A stretch of DNA of 64,000 bases from NCBI GenBank assembly GCA_947476275.1, contig CANJPQ010000001.1:1-64000 (forward strand), in the 5' to 3' direction. Shown here in pieces: positions 1 to 7,351 of the stretch (positions are counted from its first letter, which is position 1; every line of letters starts with the position of its first letter). A program made the position numbers and the translations under genes. The DNA is from Fidelibacterota bacterium (GTDB lineage Bacteria; Pseudomonadota; Alphaproteobacteria; Rhodospirillales; Rhodospirillaceae). Below the pieces are notes generated by a model. That model had not been told where the DNA came from, did no database searches, and worked only from the letters and a program-made list of their open reading frames with translations.

Positions 1-359
1 ACGAATCTTGGCAATCGTCTCCACGACCAACATCCCCACATGTCCTCCGAGTTCATCGGAGGGCAGTCTGAACCCCTGCGTCTAAGGGGGGCCCTTTTGA
101 ATGCCGATCACCCCTTAAACGGGGTCCTTATTCCATGCCGAAACACACAGCGGATTACCTCTGTTGGCGTTCTGCCGCTTATTGCTGAAAGCGTCACGAT
201 TGTGCATGAAAGACCTGGCTTCCACTGGACTATGTCGGTTAATCCAAATGTGGTCATTGAAACCGCCCTAAAATTTGCAGTTCGCGGACTACTGTTCGGT
301 GGCTGAAACTGTGGCGGCGTCTGGCACCAGAAAGTCAAAGCAATCTCGATAACAGTCCA
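1..359. other. Island stretch with no convincing gene
   Basis: Short open frames exist on both strands, but none combines a good ribosome binding site, a recognisable domain and a plausible composition. The plus-strand frame beginning at 40 (88 codons) is the best candidate for a gene or gene remnant. I see no known motif in it. The stretch is inside the integrated element and may be decayed cargo. Confidence 0.5.
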
Positions 360-773
360 TTAGGGCAGCGGCAATTCGTGTGTCTTGATCCAGTCCAAAG
401 CGCGCTCGCGATGGACGGCCCACGTGCCGCTTCGCTTCCCGAGCGGAGAATAAAACAGATCATCCTCCGGCTTTGCGCCGTGGTTCTTCCAGACGGATGA
501 CTGTGCCGTGTGCTGATTTAGGGTCGATTGCACGGTCTTTGTGAAAGCCTTTGGTATGTTCAAGCCAGATGGCTCTCGGATATGCCAGAGCGCGCTCACA
601 AGATTAACCATTCGCATCCCTGATGACCCCACGCGATATCCCCATAACACACGAATAATATCGAAGGTCCAGGGACGTTCCTTGCGGAGCCTTCGCTTCG
701 CTAGGAGCGCGTCATATTCGGCAAAGAGTTTGTCGAGGTAGTCTTCGGTATCGGAGCTAATCGTTTCTGCCAT
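360..773 (-). CDS. Small protein with winged-helix-like C-terminal half, function unknown
   Basis: 137 residues, starting at an ATG with a clear GGAGG seven bases upstream, so it is probably translated. The N-terminal third is charged and helical (a leucine- and arginine-rich segment around residues 12-35). The C-terminal half, about residues 75-130, reads like a winged-helix unit: a helix with VQSTLNQH, then a basic/polar stretch, DDLFYSP, and a GTWAV strand followed by a helix. Such modules occur in DNA-modification and restriction-associated proteins, but this match is by eye only. It is island cargo and sits about 230 bases beyond the excisionase gene on the same strand. No enzymatic motif is visible. 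Confidence 0.6.
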   Translation of the reverse strand: MAETISSDTEDYLDKLFAEYDALLAKRRLRKERPWTFDIIRVLWGYRVGSSGMRMVNLVSALWHIREPSGLNIPKAFTKTVQSTLNQHTAQSSVWKNHGAKPEDDLFYSPLGKRSGTWAVHRERALDWIKTHELPLP

Positions 774-1001
774 CGGTGTGCCTCCGAGGATTGCCCAGTG
801 AGTTCCGAAGGGACCAACCGCGCATATGATAATCAGCTTCCTTGCGGCGACGGATAGGGCCTCTCCGTGGCGTTACGGTGGGCAACAGCGACCTAACCAG
901 ACTTCGCCCAATACCCGGCCAGCTTCGACAATACTAGGCTCGCATGATAGCGGTTGGCAGCCGGGCCACCTAGTGGAGGCGTTGGCTGCCAATCTCTATC
1001 T

Positions 1002-1214
1002 TTATCTGTGGGGCATGGCCTCATCAGCTAGACGTCGCACGAAGTCGTCAACGGCGTCACGAGTAATCCGTCGCGAGCGCCCTATTTTGACTGACTTGAT
1101 CTCACCAGTACGGATCAGGTGGAACGTGTTCGTGCGACATATCTGCAAGGCGTGGGCCACATCCTCGACCGTCAGAAGCAGAACTTCAGGCTTAATTCCA
1201 TTTGAACGCATCAT
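1002..1214 (-). CDS. AlpA/MerR-like helix-turn-helix protein, probable excisionase
   Basis: 70 residues or 69: two ATG codons in tandem (1214 and 1211) follow an AAGGAG, with better spacing to the second. The protein is a single small HTH domain of the excisionase type. The recognition region LTVEDVAHALQICRTNTFHLI at about residues 14-34 is followed by a wing-like IKSVKIGRSRRI and a short helix ending in DDFVRRL. Such proteins bind attachment sites and tip the integrase toward excision, or act as AlpA-type activators of the integrase gene. It lies 57 bases downstream of the integrase on the same strand, consistent with cotranscription. Excisionase versus transcriptional regulator cannot be separated from sequence. 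Confidence 0.75.
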   Translation of the reverse strand: MMRSNGIKPEVLLLTVEDVAHALQICRTNTFHLIRTGEIKSVKIGRSRRITRDAVDDFVRRLADEAMPHR

Positions 1215-1271
1215 TGGCTCCTTCTTCTATGCTGCGAAATGAGCAGCGTCGAGCAGGGTCGCATACGTCAC

Positions 1272-2522
1272 CTATTCGGCAGCATTTCCGATACTGACGA
1301 TCTCAGCATTTGCATCGACCTGTCCGGATCGAGGGATCGGGATCGCGCCTAGCGACGCTGCGACAGTCTTACCGATGGCGTCGATGGCCGAAAGCGCCGG
1401 ATTGATATCCACATGGGCGTAGCGTTGCGTGGTGCTGACTTGGGTGTGACCGAGCAATTTCCCGATAATCGGCAAAGTAAGGCCGCCATTCACTCCGATA
1501 CTTGCTGCCGTATGCCGCAGATCATGGAGGCGAGCACCCGAAATTCCAGCGCGGTTGGAGACGCGACGCCACACCTTTCGCAGATTGTCGAAGGGCCTGT
1601 CAGCCAGCCGCCCGCGAATGACGAACGGTTGGCCCTTTGACTTGGGCAATTCCGCCAAGCCACGGATCACCGCGACAGCAGGTTCGCTCAGGAAAAGCTG
1701 CTTCGCGCCGGTTTTGCTATCAGGGAGATTTATCACCCGCCGATCCAAATCGACCCATTCCCAGCGAGTGCCGAGAATTTCAGACACCCTCGCGCCCGTC
1801 AGCAACAGAAGTTGGATCGCCGCCGCCATGTAATGGTTCTCTTCCTGAAGGGCCAGGCCGTCACGAAGCGAATTTCCAAGAGCGGTGATTTCGTCGGCAC
1901 TGAGGTATCGCTGACGCTTGTTCTCGGGATTGCGCTCGACGTGTCGGCAGGGGTTTACCCCATCGACACGCAATTCCCATTTCTCCGCCATGTTGAAGAG
2001 CTTCGACAGCATCGCGACCAAGCGGTTGGCGGTGTATGGGGACCGCTTGGAAATCCGGAGGTGGACGGCAATGATTTCCTTCCGCGAAATGTCTTTGATC
2101 TTGCTGGTGCCGAACTCGGGCTGAATGTGGTTTTTCCACATCGCCCGGTAATCGTCGGCGGTGCTTGGCTTGCGCTTCGGAAGATGCTCGTTCTCGAACC
2201 GCTCCCAAAGATCCGTCATCGTGGTGGCGTCACGAAGAGTCTGCCGCTGTCGCTGTGGGTCATTGCCTTCGACGACTTCAGCCCGAAGGCACATGGCCTG
2301 CTTGCGAGCGTCCTCAAGTGTGATTGAGCCGTAGTGCCCGATCCTGAACCATCGCTGCTGCGCTCCGCGTCCTCCCTCAGTGGTTCGATACTTGAGGACG
2401 AAGGTCTTCTTTCCCGACGGAGAGACTTTGAGGCCGAAGCCAATCATGTGGGTGTCCCACACGTAGTATGGCTTTGAACGAGCGATCTGCTCGGCGATCA
2501 GGGCTTTCGTGAGTTTCGCCAT
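1272..2522 (-). CDS. int: Tyrosine site-specific integrase with N-terminal Arm-binding domain
   Basis: 416 residues from the ATG at 2522; the frame stays open upstream to 2603, but the family N-terminus (MAKLTKALIA) fits 2522. An N-terminal DUF4102-type Arm-binding domain spans about 1-90 (GFGLKVSPSGKKTFVLKYR). A SAM-like core-binding domain covers about 100-200, and the catalytic domain about 205-380. The tyrosine recombinase residues are present: R245 (TGARVSEIL), K272 as the probable beta-hairpin lysine, H333 and R336 (HDLRHTAA), H359 (LLGHTQ) and nucleophile Y368 (QRYAH). The enzyme is therefore predicted active. It is encoded about 230 bases from the tRNA-Lys fragment, its likely attachment site, and reads away from it into the element. 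Confidence 0.93.
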   Translation of the reverse strand: MAKLTKALIAEQIARSKPYYVWDTHMIGFGLKVSPSGKKTFVLKYRTTEGGRGAQQRWFRIGHYGSITLEDARKQAMCLRAEVVEGNDPQRQRQTLRDATTMTDLWERFENEHLPKRKPSTADDYRAMWKNHIQPEFGTSKIKDISRKEIIAVHLRISKRSPYTANRLVAMLSKLFNMAEKWELRVDGVNPCRHVERNPENKRQRYLSADEITALGNSLRDGLALQEENHYMAAAIQLLLLTGARVSEILGTRWEWVDLDRRVINLPDSKTGAKQLFLSEPAVAVIRGLAELPKSKGQPFVIRGRLADRPFDNLRKVWRRVSNRAGISGARLHDLRHTAASIGVNGGLTLPIIGKLLGHTQVSTTQRYAHVDINPALSAIDAIGKTVAASLGAIPIPRSGQVDANAEIVSIGNAAE

Positions 2523-2749
2523 CGCCACCGGGTCCAAAAGTCCGGTGGTTGCTAAGTGGGTTTTTTCCGATTTTGAACTGACGCCGTAGCAACCACCCAG
2601 CAACCACCATTCGAGGTACTCGAAGGGGCGGGCTTGTACGCCGTCGAAAACCCGAAGTCAATAAATACCGTTTATTATCAGATACTTATGGTGCTTGGTG
2701 GGGGTTGATCGGACACCCAGGTACTTCGTGGGAAAACGCCAAATTTCAG

Positions 2750-2794
2750 CTCTTAATCAGCGGGTCCCAGGTTCGAGTCCTGGTGCGCCCACCA
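2750..2794 (+). other. Attachment site: 3' fragment of tRNA-Lys (CTT)
   Basis: The bases form the 3' part of a tRNA: anticodon loop CTCTTAA with anticodon CTT, the 3' anticodon stem TCAGC, a T-arm with stem CCAGG/CCTGG around TTCGAGT, the 3' acceptor strand TGCGCCC, then A and an encoded CCA. The matching 5' acceptor strand GGGCGCA and the D-arm are missing upstream. The five bases before the loop (TTCAG) do not pair with TCAGC. It is thus a recombination copy of the tRNA end rather than a functional tRNA. Identity begins at about the anticodon loop, which would mark the crossover region. Confidence 0.85.
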
Positions 2795-2925
2795 TTTTTC
2801 CCATAGAGAAAAGTGGGATTCAGGTGAATCGGACATTTGGCTGGCGTTCTAGGCCTGCTCGAAACGCCCATTGACTATGCGCGGCGAGGATAACGTTCGC
2901 CGGCCCCCAGCGAAGGACGCGCCTT

Positions 2926-3831
2926 ATGCAACTCCGTCAGCCGCTCTCGCTCACACGCTTGCTCGCCGCGCTGTCCTTCGTATTTGCGTCCCACGCGGCA
3001 CATTCTGAAATGCCCAAAGCTTTGAAGACCGGTCAGGTGTTCAAGGAATGCCCAAATTGCCCCGAGATGGTGGTCATTCCGCCCGCAACATTCATGATGG
3101 GCTCGCCGGCGTCCGATCCCGAGCGGAAGGATCTGGAAGAGCCGCAGCATAAAGTCACCATCGCCAAGCCATTCGCGCTTGGCCGCTATCCGGTGACGCG
3201 CGCCGAGTACCAGGTGTTCGCGACTGAGAAGGGCATTGCCGGCACAGGCTGCAAAGTCTGGGACGGCAAGGAGTGGGTCAAGGAGCCCGACCCCAAACTC
3301 GATTGGCGCAACCCGGGCTTTGCGCAGAGCGACAAGGATGCCGTCACCTGTGTCAGTTGGGAGGACGCCAAGCAGTACGTCGCTTGGCTGAACGCACGCG
3401 TCAAATCGGCACGTCCCGATAGTCCCTACCGCTTGCCGACCGAGATCGAGTGGGAGCGTGCGGCGCGCGCCGACACCACCACGCGCTATTGGTGGGGCGA
3501 TGAGGTTGGCACCAATCGCGCCAACTGCGACGGCTGCGGCAGTCCGTGGGACGACAAGCGTACATCTCCGGTTGATGCCTTCCCGCCGAATCCTTTCGGG
3601 CTCTACGATGTCGCGGGCAACGTCTGGCAGTGGCTGGAAGATTGCTGGAACGTGAACTACGTCGGTGCGCCCACCGACGGGTCGGCGTGGCTGTCGGGCG
3701 ATTGCAAACTCCGCTCCGGACGTAGCGGCGCGTGGACCCGGCCGCCCCGCAGCGTGCGCGTTGCCAATCGCGACGGTCAGTCCGGGCACGCGGTCAATAT
3801 CGGATTTCGCGTTGCGCGCACCCTCGACTAG
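2926..3831 (+). CDS. Exported SUMF1/FGE-fold protein without the catalytic cysteines
   Basis: 301 residues. Residues 1-27 look like a Sec signal peptide (basic start, hydrophobic core, cleavage near SHAAHS). The rest is a formylglycine-generating-enzyme-sulfatase domain: MVVIPPATFMMGS near 47-59, ALGRYPVTRAEYQVF, YRLPTEIEWERAAR, NPFGLYDVAGNVWQW and a terminal NIGFRVART. In true formylglycine-generating enzymes a cysteine pair in the C-terminal region binds copper and oxidises sulfatase cysteines. The equivalent stretch here (RSGRSGAWTRPP onward) has no cysteine, so that activity is unlikely and a binding or structural role is more plausible. The gene overlaps the convergent glycosyltransferase gene by 4 bases. 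Confidence 0.85.
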   Translation: MQLRQPLSLTRLLAALSFVFASHAAHSEMPKALKTGQVFKECPNCPEMVVIPPATFMMGSPASDPERKDLEEPQHKVTIAKPFALGRYPVTRAEYQVFATEKGIAGTGCKVWDGKEWVKEPDPKLDWRNPGFAQSDKDAVTCVSWEDAKQYVAWLNARVKSARPDSPYRLPTEIEWERAARADTTTRYWWGDEVGTNRANCDGCGSPWDDKRTSPVDAFPPNPFGLYDVAGNVWQWLEDCWNVNYVGAPTDGSAWLSGDCKLRSGRSGAWTRPPRSVRVANRDGQSGHAVNIGFRVARTLD

Positions 3832-5636
3832 CCGATCGGCGTCGTGTGCGGCAGGCCCGCGCGGTGCCGTCGTGACATCTCCTGCAACACGTCTTCAAGC
3901 TGCCGCGTGAAGCGTGGGCTGTCGAACAAGATGGTTGTGCGCCGGCTTTCAACCAGGCGCGCGCGCAAAGCCGCGAGGTCCGCGGGATGCGTGGCCAGCG
4001 CAATCGCCCGGTCCCGGTAGGCTTCAAGGCTGGCGACGACAAGATCCGCCAGTCCAAGGGCCATGACCTGGCTGGCGCACATCCGCGACACATAGGTGTC
4101 GCCGGCGTAAGTTAGGATCGGCAGTCCCGCCCAGAGCGCATCGGCCGCCGTGGACCCCGCGCCGTAGGGGTGAGAATCGAGAAAAAGATCGGCATTGGCG
4201 AGACGCAGCAAATGCTCCTCGCGGCTCGACGTCGCACAGAACACCAGCCGTGCCGGATCGATGCCTTGCGCCACCGCTGCAGTCTGCATGCGCTTGGCTG
4301 AGGTCGGATAGTAGTCGCGGATCCACAGCACGCCGTGCGGAACCGCGCGCAGGATATCCATCCAAATCCGGAACAGGTGTGGCGTGAGTTTGGTGGTGTT
4401 GTTGAATGAACAGAAGACGAATGCGCCGGGCGGCAGGTGCCAGCGTCCGCGGTCAAGCTCACGCGCGGGATAAGCTGTCCCATGGTCCGCGTTGAACAAT
4501 GTCTCGGGCAGCCACGCGAACGTCTCGGAATAGTGCGACTGCATTTCGCTCGGAGAAATCGCCGGATCGGTAATGATGTAGTCATGAAAACGATGGCCAG
4601 TGGTTCCGCCGTTCCCCAGATATAACGCCTGAATCGGTGCGGCCCGCCGCGACGGCAGGCCGGGCCGCGTTCCCTCCGTGTACCCGCCGAGATCGACAAG
4701 GATCTCGACGTCGTCACCGCGAATCAACGCGGCCGCTTCGTCGTCCGTCGATGACCGCAAATCGACAAACCGTTGCGGCGCTGCCCGCAAGCGCTGCGTG
4801 ATCGTGTCGGTTTTATCGGGCGCCAGCGAATACGCGAAGATTTCGAATCGCGAACGGTCGTGGTTCTCCAGAATGCCGAGCATGTGCCGGCCGACCGGGT
4901 GGTCGTAGAAATCCGCCGAAAGGTATCCCACGCGAATCTTGCGCAGGGGGTCCCCCGTTGTGTTCGGCGGCGGCAAGGGGGGGCCGGCAAATCGACTGCC
5001 GTGCGCGTGCGCAATCTCCCGCTGCTCCATGGGCGTGAACCCGGGGATCGTCAGCGCGACGGCGGGATCAAGCCCGGAGTAGTTCACCGCCTTCAGCCCA
5101 CGCAACCACGCAATGCTTTGGTCGAACACCGACCAGTCGGCCATCATCTGGCGAAGGTGATAGCACAACGCTTCGGTCATGCCCGAGGCAGCGCCGTTGG
5201 CACGCGCGGCATCCAGCACGGCAATCGCGTCCGGATAGGCTTTTATCGCCTGGAGAGCGGCAGCCATCATCCGATAGGCATCCGACATCCCGGGCGAGAG
5301 TTGGATGGCGCGTTGGAGGCTGGGAATCGCCTTCTTGTATTGCGCCGATGCATGCAGCGCCGCGCCGAGATAGAAATGGCTGGGCGCATGATCGGGATCT
5401 TGAGCGAGCGCCGCATTGAGATTTGGAATGGCATCGCGATAGCGCCCGAGGCGGCACTGAACCTCGCCCAACGTCGCGCGGATCGAGCCATATTGACCCA
5501 TCGCGGGCAGTGCGCTCGTCAAAAGCGCGGCGGCGTCGGCATTGCGTCCCTGATTCACAAGCGCGCGTGCGCTCTTGATCGTTGCCAGCACCGCGGCCCC
5601 AGCGCCCGGTCCACCCATATTTCCTTGCGTGATCAT
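3828..5636 (-). CDS. TPR-containing O-GlcNAc-transferase-like (GT41) glycosyltransferase
   Basis: 602 residues from the ATG at 5636; the ATG at 5618 (596 residues) has a closer AAGGA and may be the real start. About three to four TPR helix pairs occupy residues 17-150 (for example DPDHAPSHFYLGAALHASAQ). The GT41 catalytic half covers about 233-590: GYLSADFYDHPVGRH with the expected H246, DLGGYTEGTRPG, FCSFNNTTKLTP and the UDP-sugar-binding stretch around HPYGAGSTAADALWAGLP. No signal peptide or membrane helix is seen, so it is probably cytoplasmic. Bacterial relatives are thought to glycosylate proteins with the TPRs choosing the target. No flagellin or adhesin substrate is encoded nearby, so the target is unknown. 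Confidence 0.9.
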   Translation of the reverse strand: MITQGNMGGPGAGAAVLATIKSARALVNQGRNADAAALLTSALPAMGQYGSIRATLGEVQCRLGRYRDAIPNLNAALAQDPDHAPSHFYLGAALHASAQYKKAIPSLQRAIQLSPGMSDAYRMMAAALQAIKAYPDAIAVLDAARANGAASGMTEALCYHLRQMMADWSVFDQSIAWLRGLKAVNYSGLDPAVALTIPGFTPMEQREIAHAHGSRFAGPPLPPPNTTGDPLRKIRVGYLSADFYDHPVGRHMLGILENHDRSRFEIFAYSLAPDKTDTITQRLRAAPQRFVDLRSSTDDEAAALIRGDDVEILVDLGGYTEGTRPGLPSRRAAPIQALYLGNGGTTGHRFHDYIITDPAISPSEMQSHYSETFAWLPETLFNADHGTAYPARELDRGRWHLPPGAFVFCSFNNTTKLTPHLFRIWMDILRAVPHGVLWIRDYYPTSAKRMQTAAVAQGIDPARLVFCATSSREEHLLRLANADLFLDSHPYGAGSTAADALWAGLPILTYAGDTYVSRMCASQVMALGLADLVVASLEAYRDRAIALATHPADLAALRARLVESRRTTILFDSPRFTRQLEDVLQEMSRRHRAGLPHTTPIG

Positions 5637-5972
5637 CGGATTGTCTTGCGCGGTTCATAAATTGGCGTTCGCAGGCAACATGCCTCATCCTGCCGGCGAG
5701 TGCATGCACACACCGTGAGCTTTAACGGTCCGCCGCCGTAGTGCTAATGTTCATGGATTGTTCCTTTCAAAAGGACGTTCCATGCGTCTCCCCCCGCCCG
5801 AAACGTTCGCGCGGAATTCGCGCGTAAATGCGCGCGGGCTGTCCTCCCGTTCGCGCACCACGACGGGCCGCCCGCTACCGCCCTGTCTGCGAGCCGTTAG
5901 GTTATTTGTGGGGCGAGCGGGCGCAGGTCTGACGCAGGATGTTTCCCGTCGCATCATCGGGAGGAGAGCCAC
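5637..5972. other. Intergenic region between divergent genes
   Basis: 336 bases separating the leftward glycosyltransferase and the rightward exported protein. It should hold both promoters. An interrupted palindrome TCCTTT-CA-AAAGGA lies around 5759-5774. An ATG at 5782 has a fair AAAAGGA upstream, but its frame has shadow-like composition and runs into the next gene, so I do not call it. No RNA gene or repeat is recognised. Confidence 0.5.
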
Positions 5973-6881
5973 ATGCAACGTCGAAATATCCTAAGCGGTT
6001 TCCTAGGCGCCAGCTTGCTGTCCTGGTCGTCCAAGAAGGTCATCGCTGCCACCGCGCCACAGGAAGCCCCGTTGCCGGAAGTGCCCTATGCGCCCAAGCC
6101 GGCATGGCAGGAAGGTGTATTGCCGCCGTTCATCTCCGCTGCGCCGGGCTCGAAAGTGAAAGCGCCCGTGCCCAACAAGACCGGCATGCGTCAACGTCGA
6201 TATACCGGCCGCGTCGATTATCTCGATTCCAAGCGCAAGGAGATCGGCCGCGAGTTCTTCACCGTCACCATCCAGCCGGACGGCAGCCGCACCCTGCGCG
6301 GTATGGCCGAGATGGACGACTTCCGGTTGCTGCGCGATGTGGTCGTCTCCGTCGATGGCGAATGGCGCGGGCAGGATTCCTATGTCCGCCTGCTTACCGA
6401 GGAGAATTTCATCGGTGCGTCGTGGAACTACTACACCGATCGCGGCGCGGAGTTGGAGGGCTACTCCTTCAAGGAAGGCCGCGTGAGCCAGCGTCACGAC
6501 ACGACGGAACGCCCCCGCGGCAGTGGCGCGCATCTGCTGCACGGCGATTCCTGGGGCATCATTGGGTGGCGCCAGCGCAACCACGGCCTCACGACGGGGC
6601 CGGGCTTCAGCACGTCGATCCAGTCGAACGGCGGCGGTGGCGTTCTTCAGAACCGGGGCCGCGGCAGCCGGTCGACCAATACCTACCTCGGCAAGGAGGT
6701 CAAGAAAACCGCCGCGGGAACGTTCAATGCCGAACACACCCGCACGCTTTTCAACGTCGGCGATCAGATGGATATCTGGGCGATGGGCGAGGATGCGATC
6801 CCCTGCTACCAGCAGCACACTTGGCCGGATGCGCCGATGAAGATCTTCGAATTGTCGGAGCTTGAGGGCGACTACAAATAG
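5973..6881 (+). CDS. Exported protein of unknown function with Tat-like leader
   Basis: 302 residues; GGAGGAG nine bases before the ATG fixes the start. The first 26 residues (MQRRNILSGFLGASLL then SWSSKKVIAA) resemble a twin-arginine leader. A proline-rich linker follows to about residue 60. The remainder is beta-rich, with features such as GRVDYLDSKRKEIGREFFTV, TLRGMAEMDDFRLLRDVVVS and a glycine-rich turn near SIQSNGGGGVLQNRGRG. No catalytic motif is recognised. The shape suggests a secreted beta-sandwich or lipocalin-like protein, but this is only an impression. It is followed by a hairpin that probably ends transcription against the convergent response-regulator gene. Confidence 0.7.
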   Translation: MQRRNILSGFLGASLLSWSSKKVIAATAPQEAPLPEVPYAPKPAWQEGVLPPFISAAPGSKVKAPVPNKTGMRQRRYTGRVDYLDSKRKEIGREFFTVTIQPDGSRTLRGMAEMDDFRLLRDVVVSVDGEWRGQDSYVRLLTEENFIGASWNYYTDRGAELEGYSFKEGRVSQRHDTTERPRGSGAHLLHGDSWGIIGWRQRNHGLTTGPGFSTSIQSNGGGGVLQNRGRGSRSTNTYLGKEVKKTAAGTFNAEHTRTLFNVGDQMDIWAMGEDAIPCYQQHTWPDAPMKIFELSELEGDYK

Positions 6882-6888
6882 CGATCAA

Positions 6889-6917
6889 GCCGGTTGTGGT
6901 GTGCAGCCACAGCCGGC
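6889..6917. terminator. Hairpin between convergent genes, probable bidirectional terminator
   Basis: An 11-base-pair stem (GCCGGTTGTGG with CCACAGCCGGC, one G-T pair) with a seven-base loop sits in the 41-base gap between two convergent stop codons. The downstream T-run is weak on either side (GCTTCTT on the plus strand), so termination strength is uncertain. Confidence 0.55.
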
Positions 6918-6922
6918 GCTTC

Positions 6923-7351
6923 TTACAGCCCTTGTGCCTGTGACGACCGGTCGAGGCTCTTGAGAACCAGGTCGATGCGCGTCTTCAGGTCCTTTACGGA
7001 AACCGGCTTCACGAGATACCCGTTGATATGGAATTCCTTTGCGAAGCTCACCGTGTCGGGGTTCGCGTCTGCGGTCAGGAAGATGATCGGAATGTTTTTC
7101 ACCCATTCCACCTTCACCGTGCGCACCATCTTCAGGAACTGGCGCCCGTCGACCGGCTGCATGTGCACATCGCACAGCACCAGCGTGGGCCGCGTCCGCG
7201 CGATCTCGTTCAGCCCGGCCTTGCCGTCCGCGGCCTCAGAGACTGTATGAATGCCGATTTGCCGCAGCTGGCTGCGAATGCTGGCCCGCGTCGTGGCTTC
7301 GTCCTCGACGATGAGGACGCTCACGCCTTTGTAGTCTTCCGCGTCGCTCAT
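6923..7351 (-). CDS. Single-domain response regulator (CheY-like)
   Basis: 142 residues, essentially one receiver domain. The acidic pocket E16/D17, phosphoacceptor D61 ([13 protein letters not shown]), T93 (FLTA) and K115 (LVKPV) are all present, so it should be phosphorylatable. There is no output domain, so it must act by protein contact or as a phosphorelay element. Its ATG overlaps the stop of the upstream hybrid histidine kinase gene in an ATGA, which makes translational coupling and a functional pair very likely. The kinase carries its own receiver and Hpt domains, and Hpt-to-D61 transfer is the obvious route. Confidence 0.92.
   Translation of the reverse strand: MSDAEDYKGVSVLIVEDEATTRASIRSQLRQIGIHTVSEAADGKAGLNEIARTRPTLVLCDVHMQPVDGRQFLKMVRTVKVEWVKNIPIIFLTADANPDTVSFAKEFHINGYLVKPVSVKDLKTRIDLVLKSLDRSSQAQGL

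Larger units (their letters stand above)
1..2794. mobile_element. Right end of an integrative element in tRNA-Lys(CTT)
   Basis: The window opens inside an integrated element whose left end lies before position 1. Three things support this: a tyrosine integrase reading leftward (1272-2522), an AlpA-like excisionase just downstream of it (1002-1214), and a 45-base copy of the 3' end of a tRNA-Lys gene at 2750-2794 that has no matching 5' half. Tyrosine integrases commonly recombine at tRNA 3' ends and leave such a direct repeat at one border. The cargo visible here is one small unknown protein (360-773) and about 360 bases without a convincing gene. Total size and cargo cannot be judged. The identification as an element is strong; its class (prophage, ICE or simple island) is open. 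Confidence 0.85.

Noticed and set aside
40-306. An 88-codon plus-strand frame in the island
   Set aside because: No family features and no clear ribosome binding site; retained only as a weak possibility in the description of the empty stretch.
2718-2794. A complete tRNA-Lys gene ending at the CCA at 2794
   Set aside because: The 5' acceptor strand GGGCGCA and a D-arm are absent upstream, and the anticodon stem does not pair. Only the 3' part fits, so it is called as an attachment-site fragment.
5782-5994. Small gene beginning at an ATG with AAAAGGA upstream
   Set aside because: Arginine/proline-rich shadow-type composition, and it runs past the well-supported start of the 5973 gene.
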